Source of the DNA: a virus
IMG/VR virus record: IMGVR_UViG_3300028883_000064
Coordinates: 1 to 48,588 of that record
Direction: 5' to 3' (one strand)
Length of the DNA: 48,588 nucleotides
Position 1 is the first letter of the stretch, and each line of letters opens with the position of its first letter. Made by a program: the position numbers and the translations under genes. The notes under the pieces were generated by a model. That model saw only the letters and a program-made list of their open reading frames with translations. It was not told the origin of the DNA and ran no database searches. Below, piece after piece: positions 13,555 through 21,900 of the stretch.

Positions 13555-15489
13555 CTACTCTCCTTCAAAAGCTTGTTTAAGTTCACCCATCGAGATACTC
13601 TGCAACTTCCTCTTCTTATTAAGATTGTCCAATACAATCTTATCAGTTGGTAATACAATCAAGTCCTTAATTACCAAGCCTCGATTATCATCCATGCCCA
13701 TACGATGAGCACGATCTTCAGCTTGCATTCTTGCTTCACCCTTGAAGCTATTACTGTAGAACAATGCAGTCGGGGACGCATGAAGTGTTAGCGCCATGCC
13801 ACCAGCCTCAGGATGCCCAACGAAACATACCCGAGGATACTTATCTAACATTTCCTGTCGCTTCGGGTGTGTTCTATCCATACTGATAAGAAGATCATTA
13901 GGATTAACGGGATCATCAGAGTTGGGATGATAACCATGATATCCCCTACCGTCCACTCTGAGGACATACCACCCACAAGATTTAGCCATATTAGTAAGTC
14001 TGTCAATAGTACCGGTAAAACCACCCCACACGATATAACGACCAATGTCTTCATGATTAGACAAGTCATTCTTGAAGTATTCATCTTTGGGACTCCCTAC
14101 TTCAACAACATTACGTTTGTACTTAGGCGTTTGACCTGCGCCTCCGCATAGATCACATGTAACTTCTTTGTCCTCAAAATTCTGTGCTTGAATGTCCAAA
14201 GGGGCCATATAATCGACAGCCGTTGTTGGAACCTTAATAACTCTTGTTCCACTTCCGTTACAGTTCGGACAAGTGATATCATCTGATTTGATATCTTTAT
14301 ACTGGAACCCATCAGCTAGCTCCCTACACAGAGTGATTGCCGTAATCGCTCTTGATGCATTTGCTGTAATTAGCTTAGCCGCTCGGAGCATATCAACTGT
14401 TGGCGTAAGCTGTATGAGTTCGTATTGTTTCTCAGGGAGATCAAGACAGTCCTTTTTGAACTTAACGAGAACTAATCCTTTCATTCTCCTATAAAGATAC
14501 TTAACCTCATTTTTTGATTTTACCCAATCATGGCCCTCGCCACAGGCCACAGCAAAAGTTTTATGTACATCATCATCCTTGAGCTTACCGCATAACTTGC
14601 ATTTATTCTCATCATCTAGCCATGACACTACATGAGGATACACGCCGCCAGTTATATTATTCTCACGCTTCTCAATAATACACAAGCGAGCTTTAAACTT
14701 ATGTATATTACCCTCACGTATGAAACCCGGACAAGCAACCTCTGCTTGGTGCCACCAGTCAACAGGACTCTTAGGTGCTGGCGTACCTGACATTTCTAGG
14801 ATATAAGAATCATCTCCGTACTCTTCTCGCATTGCTTCGGCTAGATGATATGCTGCTTGTGATCGTTGAGATGTTGGAGTCTTGATCTTAGAACTTTCAT
14901 CAAAGACTACCATCTTTGGTAGTACCTCGGCACCACTCCAATTTTTCATGTAGCTCGTCATACGCTCATATGTAAACATACGAGGTCTGACTTTAGAATC
15001 CCATTTGTCCAGCTCTAAACTGACAGCCTTGATACCTGACTTTGGGCCAACATACCATGCTTCATAGTCTTCGAGGCCCAAGGCTTCCATAACCTCGATA
15101 GCTACGAGCGTTTTACCTGTTCCCATTTCTCCAGCAATGATACACCGCTTATAAGTTAATACGTGCCTAGCCATTTCTAGCTGGTGCTCACGCAATGGCC
15201 TTAGAGAATTATACTCTACTAAGGGCTTATCATATGCTGTATATGGGTTACGATTAAGAAGATGGTCTAGAGCAAACTTGTTCCTGCTTGTATTGGCTAT
15301 GCTCCACATTTTGCTAGGAGGATCATCGTAGCCGTGATAATTGGCTCCTTCCATCGCCTTGATTTCGGCAATCAACTTCTTGTTATAACCGAACTTAACA
15401 TATATGCGCTTGCCTTTGTATATGAGCTTACCTGGCTTAAGATATCTACCTACTCGAAATTTAACTTCCTCGGTGCGGGCGTCTGACAT
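13555..15489 (-). CDS. SNF2-type DEAD/DEAH-like helicase
   Basis: A 644-residue SF2 ATPase. The N-terminal 80 residues resemble a HARP-like annealing-helicase domain (YDDPPSKMWSI). Walker A is GEMGTGKT (120-127), motif II is VVFDESSKI (Asp 197, Glu 198), motif III is MSGTPAPKSP, and motif VI is QAEDRAHRMG (589-598). Two DnaJ-like zinc modules, CPNCNGSG (407) and CDLCGGAG (445), lie in the insertion between lobes, with another Cys pair KCKLCGK (297). Likely remodels forks or DNA-protein complexes during replication. Start ATG 15489 follows a small ORF. Confidence 0.9.
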   Translation of the reverse strand: MSDARTEEVKFRVGRYLKPGKLIYKGKRIYVKFGYNKKLIAEIKAMEGANYHGYDDPPSKMWSIANTSRNKFALDHLLNRNPYTAYDKPLVEYNSLRPLREHQLEMARHVLTYKRCIIAGEMGTGKTLVAIEVMEALGLEDYEAWYVGPKSGIKAVSLELDKWDSKVRPRMFTYERMTSYMKNWSGAEVLPKMVVFDESSKIKTPTSQRSQAAYHLAEAMREEYGDDSYILEMSGTPAPKSPVDWWHQAEVACPGFIREGNIHKFKARLCIIEKRENNITGGVYPHVVSWLDDENKCKLCGKLKDDDVHKTFAVACGEGHDWVKSKNEVKYLYRRMKGLVLVKFKKDCLDLPEKQYELIQLTPTVDMLRAAKLITANASRAITAITLCRELADGFQYKDIKSDDITCPNCNGSGTRVIKVPTTAVDYMAPLDIQAQNFEDKEVTCDLCGGAGQTPKYKRNVVEVGSPKDEYFKNDLSNHEDIGRYIVWGGFTGTIDRLTNMAKSCGWYVLRVDGRGYHGYHPNSDDPVNPNDLLISMDRTHPKRQEMLDKYPRVCFVGHPEAGGMALTLHASPTALFYSNSFKGEARMQAEDRAHRMGMDDNRGLVIKDLIVLPTDKIVLDNLNKKRKLQSISMGELKQAFEGE

Positions 15490-15492
15490 GTG

Positions 15493-15768
15493 TTAGTCCT
15501 TCCACCAGTCGTAGCAGTCGTCTTCGGCATAAGGATCAAAAACATCTGGACCTTCTGTAGCTAATAAGAAATCCTCCGTGCCCCACTTGTGTTTAATGGT
15601 TAGGCCGCAGGGACTCGAACCCCGATTGACGGACCCAAAATCCGTAGTCCTGCCATTGGACGACAGCCTATTATTGATCTCCTTGATCAATTCTTCTTCT
15701 CTTATATACCCATTACAGGATACCTTCTTGATTACTAAGATCAACTCTTTAACTGATATCGTATCCAT
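15493..15768 (-). CDS. Small ORF spanning the tRNA-Gln gene
   Basis: ATG 15768 has AGGAGAATATT before it, a good initiation site. The N-terminal 33 residues (SVKELILVIKKVSCNGYIRE) look like a real helical protein. Codons 34-57 are the tRNA-Gln gene itself, and the frame then runs to an acidic tail (DPYAEDDCYDWWKD) ending four bases before the helicase start. Translations through tRNA genes are usually spurious, but here both ends look coding and the start is well marked. Either a gene carrying an embedded tRNA or a short leader peptide. Confidence 0.4.
   Translation of the reverse strand: MDTISVKELILVIKKVSCNGYIREEELIKEINNRLSSNGRTTDFGSVNRGSSPCGLTIKHKWGTEDFLLATEGPDVFDPYAEDDCYDWWKD
15597..15670 (-). 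tRNA. tRNA-Gln (UUG anticodon), CCA encoded
   Basis: The minus strand folds as a cloverleaf: acceptor TAGGCTG pairs with CGGCCTA, D stem GTCC/GGAC, anticodon stem ACGGA/TCCGT around loop TTTTGGG (anticodon TTG), and T arm with TTCGAGT. A73 and CCA (15597-15600) are encoded. It would decode CAA glutamine codons. Confidence 0.92.
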
Positions 15769-15784
15769 AATATTCTCCTATGTT

Positions 15785-15906
15785 GGAGGACAGGCTTGAT
15801 TGAGCTATCCGATTACAAAGCGTCTTATCTTCCCGCTAGCTGCTCTTTACCGGCTCCACAGGATCTCTACTTTGTAACCACACTCTATGAGTGCTGCCTG
15901 TCCTCC
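15785..15906 (-). ncRNA. Structured RNA element, 122 nt, upstream of small ORF
   Basis: Closed by a perfect 11-bp stem, GGAGGACAGGC (15896-15906 on the minus strand) with GCCTGTCCTCC (15785-15795). Inside are a CACTC-ATA-GAGTG hairpin and a 10-bp stem GGTTACAAAG/CTTTGTAATC. The 3' closing strand lies just before the AGGAG of the 15768 start, and its CTCC can also pair with that GGAG (loop AACATA), so two exclusive folds are possible. It is not a standard tRNA. Candidates: a cis-acting leader, a tRNA-like RNA or a processed small RNA. Confidence 0.55.
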
Positions 15907-15913
15907 TAGGTTA

Positions 15914-15999
15914 GGAGAGGAACGTGCGCCGTGCCACGCACCTAGTATGCGCACTTCGTATGGTACTCGCTTGCGCTAGTTGGCTCACTACGCCTCTCC
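15914..15999 (-). ncRNA. Possible tRNA-like structured element, 86 nt
   Basis: Seven-base ends GGAGAGG and CCTCTCC pair, the length of a tRNA acceptor stem. Internal pairings visible are TAGT/ACTA (D-arm position), ACTAGC-GCAA-GCGAGT with a GNRA loop, GCGCA/TGCGC and GTGCG/CGCAC; some are mutually exclusive. No TTCRANY T-loop or 7-base anticodon loop is seen, so it is not a functional canonical tRNA. It may be a degenerate tRNA or another structured RNA. It sits between two real tRNA genes. Confidence 0.35.
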
Positions 16000-16010
16000 A
16001 CTCCCAAACT

Positions 16011-16086
16011 TGGTAGCCCCAACGGGATTCGAACCCGTACTCTCGGACTGAAAATCCGGCGTCCTGCCTGGTTAGACCATGGGGCC
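16011..16086 (-). tRNA. tRNA-Glu (UUC anticodon), CCA encoded
   Basis: Minus-strand cloverleaf with acceptor GGCCCCA/TGGGGCT (first pair G-U), D arm TGGTCTAACC, anticodon loop TTTTCAG (anticodon TTC) and T arm GTACGGGTTCGAATCCCGT. A73 and CCA (16011-16014) are encoded. Decodes GAA/GAG glutamate codons. Confidence 0.93.
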
Positions 16087-16116
16087 AATGGCAGGGGTGC
16101 TGGCTAGGCAGTTACC

Positions 16117-16155
16117 CTGAGTATGATAAAAGAAAGGCAGAAAAACCATACTCAG
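16117..16155 (-). other. Hairpin between protein gene and tRNA-Glu
   Basis: A perfect 9-bp inverted repeat CTGAGTATG/CATACTCAG with a 21-base pyrimidine-rich loop (minus strand) lies just after the stop of the 16159 gene and upstream of tRNA-Glu. No T-run follows the stem, so it is more likely a processing or protective hairpin than a terminator. Confidence 0.4.
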
Positions 16156-16158
16156 CCC

Positions 16159-16677
16159 CTACCGTATCTTGACAACGAATGTCCCGTCTTCTAATCCGAT
16201 CTTCTCACAGTCATGCCACACTTCTCGGAAGCCACCCTCTTGGAAGTGTACCAAGCAATAGTTCATCATTTGCCGTAATGACTTAAATGATCTGTGATCA
16301 GACTGACAGCCTTTGATTATTGCATCTCTCCACTCTTGCATATCACCAGTGACAATGATTAAGTAATCGTCGTCAACTCGCTTAAAAGTGATTCGCAAGT
16401 CAGTATAATTTGAGAGGTATGCAACTTCCTTGAGTTTTGCTACAGCAATGAAGCTGGCACTGACATGTCTCCATGCCGTGCCAATGTGATGCCCAAATCG
16501 TAATTGCTGGAGTGGTTTGTTGTCCATACCAATCGCGGCCAAAAATGCACATGGTGCATCCGGCTTCATGCCTATTTCATCTAGGCCGCGAGTTGGGCTA
16601 TAACCTAGTTCATCCTGACACATTTTAATAAATGTAGGCCAGTGAACATTGGTCATTGCCAAAGGGTAAATCTTCAC
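16159..16677 (-). CDS. Hypothetical protein, 172 aa
   Basis: The long upstream extension of this frame is antisense-like basic sequence; GTG 16677, seven bases after GGAG, is the likely start (MKIYPLAMTNVHWPTF). The body is a probable alpha/beta domain: CAFLAAIGMDNKPLQQL, TAWRHVSASFIAVAKLKEV, LRITFKRVDDDYLIIVTG. No family recognised. It lies between a possible ssDNA-binding protein gene and the tRNA cluster, so a nucleic-acid function is conceivable only by context. Confidence 0.65.
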   Translation of the reverse strand: MKIYPLAMTNVHWPTFIKMCQDELGYSPTRGLDEIGMKPDAPCAFLAAIGMDNKPLQQLRFGHHIGTAWRHVSASFIAVAKLKEVAYLSNYTDLRITFKRVDDDYLIIVTGDMQEWRDAIIKGCQSDHRSFKSLRQMMNYCLVHFQEGGFREVWHDCEKIGLEDGTFVVKIR

Positions 16678-16750
16678 AACATATCTCCAGCGATAAAAAT
16701 TAATAGGTGGGACCGCGCTTGGCTCACGACCCCACCGACTGCAAGAGCGA

Positions 16751-17410
16751 TTACCTCGCCCTTTCTCCCTCCCCCTCTCCTTCTTCAACAACCTCGACGG
16801 TATTCGCCGGAGGATTGTTGAATTTTTCAACGGCCTTCTTGAGATCCTCAATGTCTGGAGTCTCAAAAGGTGTCGAGCACGCAGTACAACTCGGAGCATA
16901 CCAAGTGTATTTCTTGGTCTCGATCTTCTTAGCCTTCAAGGTTGCCGGCTTACCAAGCTTGTTCTGGATGGTAGGAGCCTCGCGCCTTGCAGACTTGGAA
17001 CCACAGAAGAACGTAGCAAAAACCTTAGCACTCGGGAGATAGACAAGGTACTCTGGCCCATACATGCAACCGGAATCCTTCTCTCCAGACTTTTCCTGAA
17101 TGCGCTTGAACTCAGGACTCTCGGGATCGAAGACACTAATAACTTCGTCGCCGATTTCCAGAGCCTTGGGCCGCCACGTTACGACAAGAAGATCAACAGC
17201 TTCACCAACATCGTCGTAGTTCTGATCACGAATCAATGCATAGTGATTAATCGGGAACTCGCCAGACTTACACTTATCAGACGCGGAAGTCATAAGCTGG
17301 AGTCGAGGCAAATAATCACCAGACTTCGTGGTTTCCTTGAACACAGAATCATCGTACTTTGCAAGTCCACCAGCAACTTCAGCCGGGATCATAGCGTTTT
17401 CTTCGGGCAT
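16751..17410 (-). CDS. Possible ssDNA-binding or abundant replication protein, 219 aa
   Basis: ATG 17410 follows AGGAGAGGATA. The product has a beta-rich middle (AVDLLVVTWRPKALEI, GPEYLVYLPSAKVFATF), a Cys pair APSCTACSTPFE, and an acidic tail (VEVVEEGEGEGE), the layout of many phage ssDNA-binding proteins. I do not recognise the family outright, so the role is inference. Its codons favour C and G at third positions, unlike most neighbours but like the coat protein gene, which suggests high expression. Lies immediately after the ParB-like gene, close to the divergent control region. Confidence 0.5.
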   Translation of the reverse strand: MPEENAMIPAEVAGGLAKYDDSVFKETTKSGDYLPRLQLMTSASDKCKSGEFPINHYALIRDQNYDDVGEAVDLLVVTWRPKALEIGDEVISVFDPESPEFKRIQEKSGEKDSGCMYGPEYLVYLPSAKVFATFFCGSKSARREAPTIQNKLGKPATLKAKKIETKKYTWYAPSCTACSTPFETPDIEDLKKAVEKFNNPPANTVEVVEEGEGEGERAR

Positions 17411-17514
17411 TATCCTCTCCTATGCTTTTTCAAAAAGTAGTTGTACGGGAAGCCCCACCCATCGCACCCGAACAGAGGCGGCAGTTATACCGCTTCTTAC
17501 CATGCTGGAGATTC

Positions 17515-18504
17515 TTACTCGGACGCTTCCTCGCCAGCAGCAGCCAACTTCTTCGCCTCATCCGCCGCCTCTTGCGCCTTCTTGGCAGCGTTCTCGGCCT
17601 TCTTCTTGGCTCTCTCAGCCTTGCGCTTCTTCGCAGCTTCCGCACGCTCGGCCTTGCGAGCTTCGTCCTTCGCCTTCTGATCCTCGATCGATTTGGGATC
17701 AAGATGAAGAACCCACTTGATACCAAGCTGGAAACCTTCGACTGGAGTATTTACGCCAGTGGCCGCCACAAGCTCGACAGCCGCATCACCCGACTCCAGT
17801 TGAGTCTTGATGTCCTTCAGCTTCTGCATGAAGGCGACAGGCACAAACTCCTGAGGCGCAGCGTCTTCGCCCTTACGCTTCGCTTCCTTGATTTCCTTGA
17901 CACGGCTCTGCACAGCAGGGACGAACTCATCGGGAGCCATAGTCATGGCACGATCCACGAAATCGGACATTTCTTCCGTGGGCAGTTTCGCCAGAGCGTA
18001 AGCATTCGCCAGACCAATCTTGCCTTCGTCGATAAGATTAACAATCGTCTCATTGGTAATCTTGGTCAGGTCCAGACGCGCCTTGATCCACTGTGAGGAC
18101 TTACCGATCTTGCTGGCAAGCTCCGCTTCAGTCATCAGCGGGTTACGGCTCAGGATACGCTTGAGCTGCTGCGTATACTGCATAGGCTTCGTTTCGATCT
18201 TGTGAATATTCGCCATGATCTGAGCTTCGAGAACCTTGTCATCGTCAAGATTCACAACATCAACATTGATCTCGCTCAGACCGGCATCCTTGGCAGCAGA
18301 GAAGCGGTGCAGACCATCAATAAGTTCAAAGAACTCATCACCCGATTCTTCATCAGTCTTTGCACGGACAGTGATAGCGCCAAGGAAACCCTTTTCCTTA
18401 ATCGAGGCCACCAGCCCCAAATAATCCTCCGACTTCCTATCGACAGTACGGAGTGCAACAGGATTCTCTCGAATAGTATCAAGAGAAATAACTTTAAGTG
18501 CCAT
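17515..18504 (-). CDS. ParB-like protein with Ala/Lys-rich coiled-coil tail
   Basis: First gene left of the divergent control region; ATG 18504 follows GAGGAG. The ParB-type domain is visible in ASIKEKGFLGAITV, LIDGLHRFSAAKDAGL (in the position of GERRxRA, with a changed motif) and MANIHKIETKPMQYTQQL. A helix-turn-helix follows: ELASKIGKSSQWIKARLDLT. The last 60 residues are a charged Ala-rich helix (AERAKKKAENAAKKAQEAA). Being adjacent to large palindromes, it could bind them as a partition or regulatory protein. Codon use resembles the major capsid gene. Second ParB-like gene of the window. Confidence 0.82.
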   Translation of the reverse strand: MALKVISLDTIRENPVALRTVDRKSEDYLGLVASIKEKGFLGAITVRAKTDEESGDEFFELIDGLHRFSAAKDAGLSEINVDVVNLDDDKVLEAQIMANIHKIETKPMQYTQQLKRILSRNPLMTEAELASKIGKSSQWIKARLDLTKITNETIVNLIDEGKIGLANAYALAKLPTEEMSDFVDRAMTMAPDEFVPAVQSRVKEIKEAKRKGEDAAPQEFVPVAFMQKLKDIKTQLESGDAAVELVAATGVNTPVEGFQLGIKWVLHLDPKSIEDQKAKDEARKAERAEAAKKRKAERAKKKAENAAKKAQEAADEAKKLAAAGEEASE

Positions 18505-18555
18505 TCTGATTTTCTCCTCACGTGATTAGTAATCATTGTTCTAGACAATACAAAA

Positions 18556-18574
18556 GAATCAAATCGATTTGATT
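18556..18574. promoter_or_regulatory. A element: 18-bp palindrome
   Basis: AATCAAATCGATTTGATT (18557-18574) is a perfect palindrome about 52 bp upstream of the ParB ATG. Its half GATTTGATTC, read toward the gene, recurs in the leaders of the primase and sigma operons. Confidence 0.75.
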
Positions 18575-18622
18575 ACTGCATGAATTGCCCTCCCTTCAAT
18601 AGATAGTGTTCCGCAACTACCA

Positions 18623-18650
18623 TAGTCCCGAATGGACGAAAATTTCCACC
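18623..18650. repeat. B element, left arm of 28-bp inverted repeat
   Basis: Begins TAGTCCCGAATGGAC and ends AAATTTCCACC. Its reverse complement occurs at 18816-18843 with 26 of 28 bases matching. Confidence 0.85.
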
Positions 18651-18656
18651 AAATTC

Positions 18657-18684
18657 CGTAAGTCACCTAATTAGGTGACTTACG
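18657..18684. promoter_or_regulatory. C element: perfect 28-bp palindrome
   Basis: Core GTCACCTAATTAGGTGAC with further matching arms to CG at both ends. A perfect 24-bp relative lies at 6880-6903 and an imperfect one at 18783-18808. It is a likely binding site of a dimeric regulator, possibly one of the ParB-like proteins. A hairpin in RNA is also possible, but no T-run follows. Confidence 0.85.
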
Positions 18685-18782
18685 ACGGGGCTGAATGAAT
18701 TGACTTCGCCCTTATATTATATATTGAATTCAACTATAATATATTTTCATACCCAAAAAATAAACAAACAGAGGAAGGAAAC

Positions 18783-18808
18783 GTAAGCAACCTAATTAGG
18801 TGACTTAC
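18783..18808. promoter_or_regulatory. C' element: imperfect 26-bp palindrome
   Basis: Core ACCTAATTAGGT with arms GTAAGCA and TGACTTAC that mismatch at two adjacent positions. Lies 125 bp centre-to-centre from the perfect C palindrome and mirrors it about 18733. Confidence 0.8.
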
Positions 18809-18815
18809 ATTTTTA

Positions 18816-18843
18816 GGTGGAAATTTCTGTCCATTCGGGACTA
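18816..18843. repeat. B' element, right arm of 28-bp inverted repeat
   Basis: GGTGGAAATTTCTGTCCATT followed by CGGGACTA, the inverted copy of 18623-18650 with two mismatches in the middle. Confidence 0.85.
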
Positions 18844-18865
18844 GATATAGGGGATAGTGCAAATA

Positions 18866-18893
18866 GATTTGATTCTCATGGAACAATCAAATC
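18866..18893 (+). promoter_or_regulatory. A' element: inverted repeat in the primase leader
   Basis: GATTTGATT (18866-18874) and AATCAAATC (18885-18893) are 9-base inverted arms separated by 10 bases, ending 26 bases before the GTG start. The mRNA could form a hairpin just ahead of the GGAGAGG ribosome binding site, or the DNA could bind the same regulator as the A element. Confidence 0.7.
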
Positions 18894-18919
18894 GTATTGC
18901 TGGAGAGGATTAAGAAATC

Positions 18920-21900
18920 GTGCCAACTCGTACTGAAGCAATTAAGCGTTTCCTATCTGCGAAGACACATGCCGATTTAGCCAATCTATATAACTATGGC
19001 ATGGAGTGCCAAGTCAATGTAGCTCAAGACGGTGGCGAGCGTGTTGATTCTGAGTTTGAAGGAAGACGGTGGCATGGCTGGACAGATGGGCTAACTACAT
19101 GGAAAAGTTTTAGAGTACCTTGGAACGCTTCAACTGTTCCTGAGTATGACGACAAGGAGATGAGCTTCGACCTTGTTGCGCACGCGGAAGCAATAGGTAT
19201 GACAGGGTGGGACTGGCAGAGTAAAGTATCAAGGTGGGTAGCTTATGACTTTGATGCTATAATCGGCCACTCGGACAAACACGCTAACAAACTTACAAAC
19301 GAAGAACTTGAAGAAGTTAAGAAAGCTGCATATGGTATCGAGTGGATAACGATTCGTAAATCTACCTCAGGAACCGGGATACATTTATATGTTTACCTTC
19401 CTAGCCACATTAAAACTAATAATCACCATGAACATGCCGCACTTGCCAGAGCTATACTTGGCAAGATGTCAGCATTGACAGGGTTCGATTTCCATAGCAA
19501 AATAGACGCTTGCGGCGGGAACATGTGGGTATGGCACCGCAAGATGGGAGGAACAGATGGGCTTACACTTATCAAGGAAGGTAAAGTACTTGATGAAGTG
19601 CCTCCGAATTGGAAGGATCATATTAAAGTTGTTTCTGGTAAGCGTCGTAAGAACTTACCTCAGAATATTGAAGCAAGTGGACGAGGGGATCTCTTTGAGG
19701 AACTCGCTGGTCAACGCCCGAAAACTCCGCTTGAAGAAGACCACAAGACTCTAATAACTTATCTCCAGGAGAATAATGCTTTATGGTGGTGGGACCAAGA
19801 TCACCATATGCTAGTAACACATTCCTACTGGTTACAGAAGGCACATGAAGATTTACAACTTAAGGGTGTCTTCAAAACGAACAGCAAAGGCAGTAACCTT
19901 AATGAGCAAAATTGTTTTTGCTATCCTCTTAGGCGGGGTGCCTGGGTTATTCGACGGTTTACACCGGGAGTCCAAGAGGATGATTCATGGGATCAAGATG
20001 GTGCAGGTTGGACACGTTGCTACTTAAATAAGGAGCCGAATCTTGCTACGGCTGCGCGTACTTTTGGCGGTCTTGAAGATCCTTCTGGTGGTTTCATCTT
20101 TCGTGAAGCTGAGGTGGCTGAGAAGGCATCTGCACTCTTGGGCGTTCATCTTAAGGTTGGAAATTCATTACGTTCTAGAGAAACTAAACTCAAACAACAT
20201 AAAGACGGTAGACTAGTTGTTACCGTCGAACGCAAAGAGATGGACCGTGCCGACGACATGCAAGGGTGGTTGGCAAAGAAGAAAGACTGGATTAAGATAT
20301 TCAATACGCAGCTAGGCACACCAGAGGAACCAGAGTCAGGCAATTATGATGATCTTGTAAGGCACCTTGTAACGGAGACAAATGAAGATTACGGTTGGAT
20401 GATTAAATCCGACACTGACTGGCGCTCAGAACCTTTGTCACACGTGCGTGTTGCGCTAGGCTCCTTGGGCCTTAAACATACTGAGATTACTACAATCCTT
20501 GGGTCGTCAGTATTTAAATGCTGGAGAGTAGTTAATAAGCCTTTCCAGCCTGAGTACCCCGGCGACCGGGAATGGAACCGTAACGCTGCGCAGTTGAGAT
20601 TCTTACCATCTGAAAACAAGGAGAAACTCAACTACCCAACTTGGATGAAGATACTAGATCACTGTGGTCAGGGTCTTAATGAAGCAATAAGGAACAGTGC
20701 ATGGTGCCAAGCTAATGGTATCCTAACAGGTGGGGATTACCTCAAGTGTTGGGTGGCTAGTCTGTTTCAAGAGCCTGAGGAACCACTACCATATCTCTTC
20801 ATGTATGGACCACAGAACAGCGGCAAATCGATCTTCCATGAGTCTCTTAACTTACTATTTACTAAGGGATACAAGAGGGCCGATGCAGCACTGATTAATG
20901 CATCTGGGTTCAATGGAGAGCTTGAAGGTGCTATTACCTGTGTCGTTGAGGAAACAGATCTTAGAAGAGATAGACAGGCGTATAACCGTATTAAAGATTG
21001 GGTCACAAGTCGTGAGTTACTTATCCACTGTAAAGGTAAAACTCCATATCACATCCCTAACACGACCCATTGGATTCACTGCTTACCAAAAAATGCGTGG
21101 ATTTTAACTTCTGAAGGTCCAAGGCAGTTAGCTGATTTAATTAATAAGCCAGTTACAGTTATTGTAAACGGGCAAAAATATAATACAAAAGGATTCTTTA
21201 AAACAGGCGTAAGAGATATATATACTGTAACTACTTCAAGTGGTCGGATTCTTGAAGCTACCGCTGACCATCTTGTGAAATGCAGTTTTGATGGATTAAA
21301 ATATTGGAAAGAAGTAGGTAAGTTATCTGATAATGATAGGTTATGTTTAAATAATCATGTTAACGCCTCTTGGCATTGTGATGATAGCACATTTGAAGAT
21401 GGGTATTTATTAGGCTGGCTACTCGGCGATGGCACTATTTTTAAAAGACAACATAAGAAGGAGCAAGTAGTCAAGATATATATCTACCCGGATGATCATA
21501 GCCAGCTACAATTACTTGAAGAGTGTTTTGGTAATAATGATTTCAGTATAACTTTACGTAAAGATGGTGCATATTGTCTAACTAGCAAATATCTATACTC
21601 ATTAGTTAGAAACTATAATATAGAAAAAAGAAAAATAACTAAAAATATTCAAGAAGCATCTGTAGAATTTCAAAGTGGCCTCATTAGCGGGCTATTCGAT
21701 ACTGACGGTACAGCTACTTTAGAAAGACACACAATCGCTCTTTACCAATCTGATTTAGGGATATTACGATCAATACAACAAATACTTCTTAATATAGGAA
21801 TCAATAGTCATATATACTTAGCCAGACCAAGTAGGACTTTAAGGGTACACAAGAATAAAAAAGATACCGTAAGCAAGCCCTCATATCAACTGGTAATACG

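Larger units (their letters stand above)
18556..18893. promoter_or_regulatory. Divergent control region with nested dyad; candidate origin
   Basis: The 415-bp gene-free stretch 18505-18919 separates the leftward ParB operon from the rightward primase operon. From outside in it holds: A elements (18556-18574 and 18866-18893), B elements (18623-18650 and 18816-18843), C palindromes (18657-18684 and 18783-18808) and an AT-rich middle around TTGAATTCAA (18724-18733). B and C pairs share one axis at about 18733. Such symmetry fits a shared operator array for divergent promoters, a centromere-like ParB site or a replication origin. TATAAT occurs at 18735-18740 but no well-spaced -35 was found. Confidence 0.8.

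Noticed and set aside
13554-13658. Longer start for the ParB gene at 12708-13553
   Set aside because: Lies inside the helicase gene; ATG 13553 has GGAG at proper spacing.
15785-15906. Extra tRNA with long variable arm or intron
   Set aside because: No 7-base anticodon loop or TTCRANY T-loop could be placed in the 122-nt fold.
16159-16677. ThyX-like thymidylate synthase
   Set aside because: A RHVSAS segment recalls the RHRxxS motif, but the rest of the ThyX signature and length are missing.
16678-16899. N-terminal extension of the 172-aa gene to 246 aa
   Set aside because: The extension is Arg-rich out-of-frame sequence of the previous gene; GTG 16677 has the correct Shine-Dalgarno.
17411-17514. 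Possible tiny ORFs (27 aa, or a CRLCSG-containing one)
   Set aside because: No Shine-Dalgarno or clear start; treated as untranslated spacer.
17422-18096. 224-codon plus-strand ORF
   Set aside because: Antisense to the ParB-like gene; Leu/Arg-rich shadow of its Ala/Lys coiled coil.
18700-18745. Sigma-70-type promoter TTGACT ... TATAAT in the divergent region
   Set aside because: Spacing is about 29 bp, too long for a standard promoter; other -35/-10 pairs were no better.
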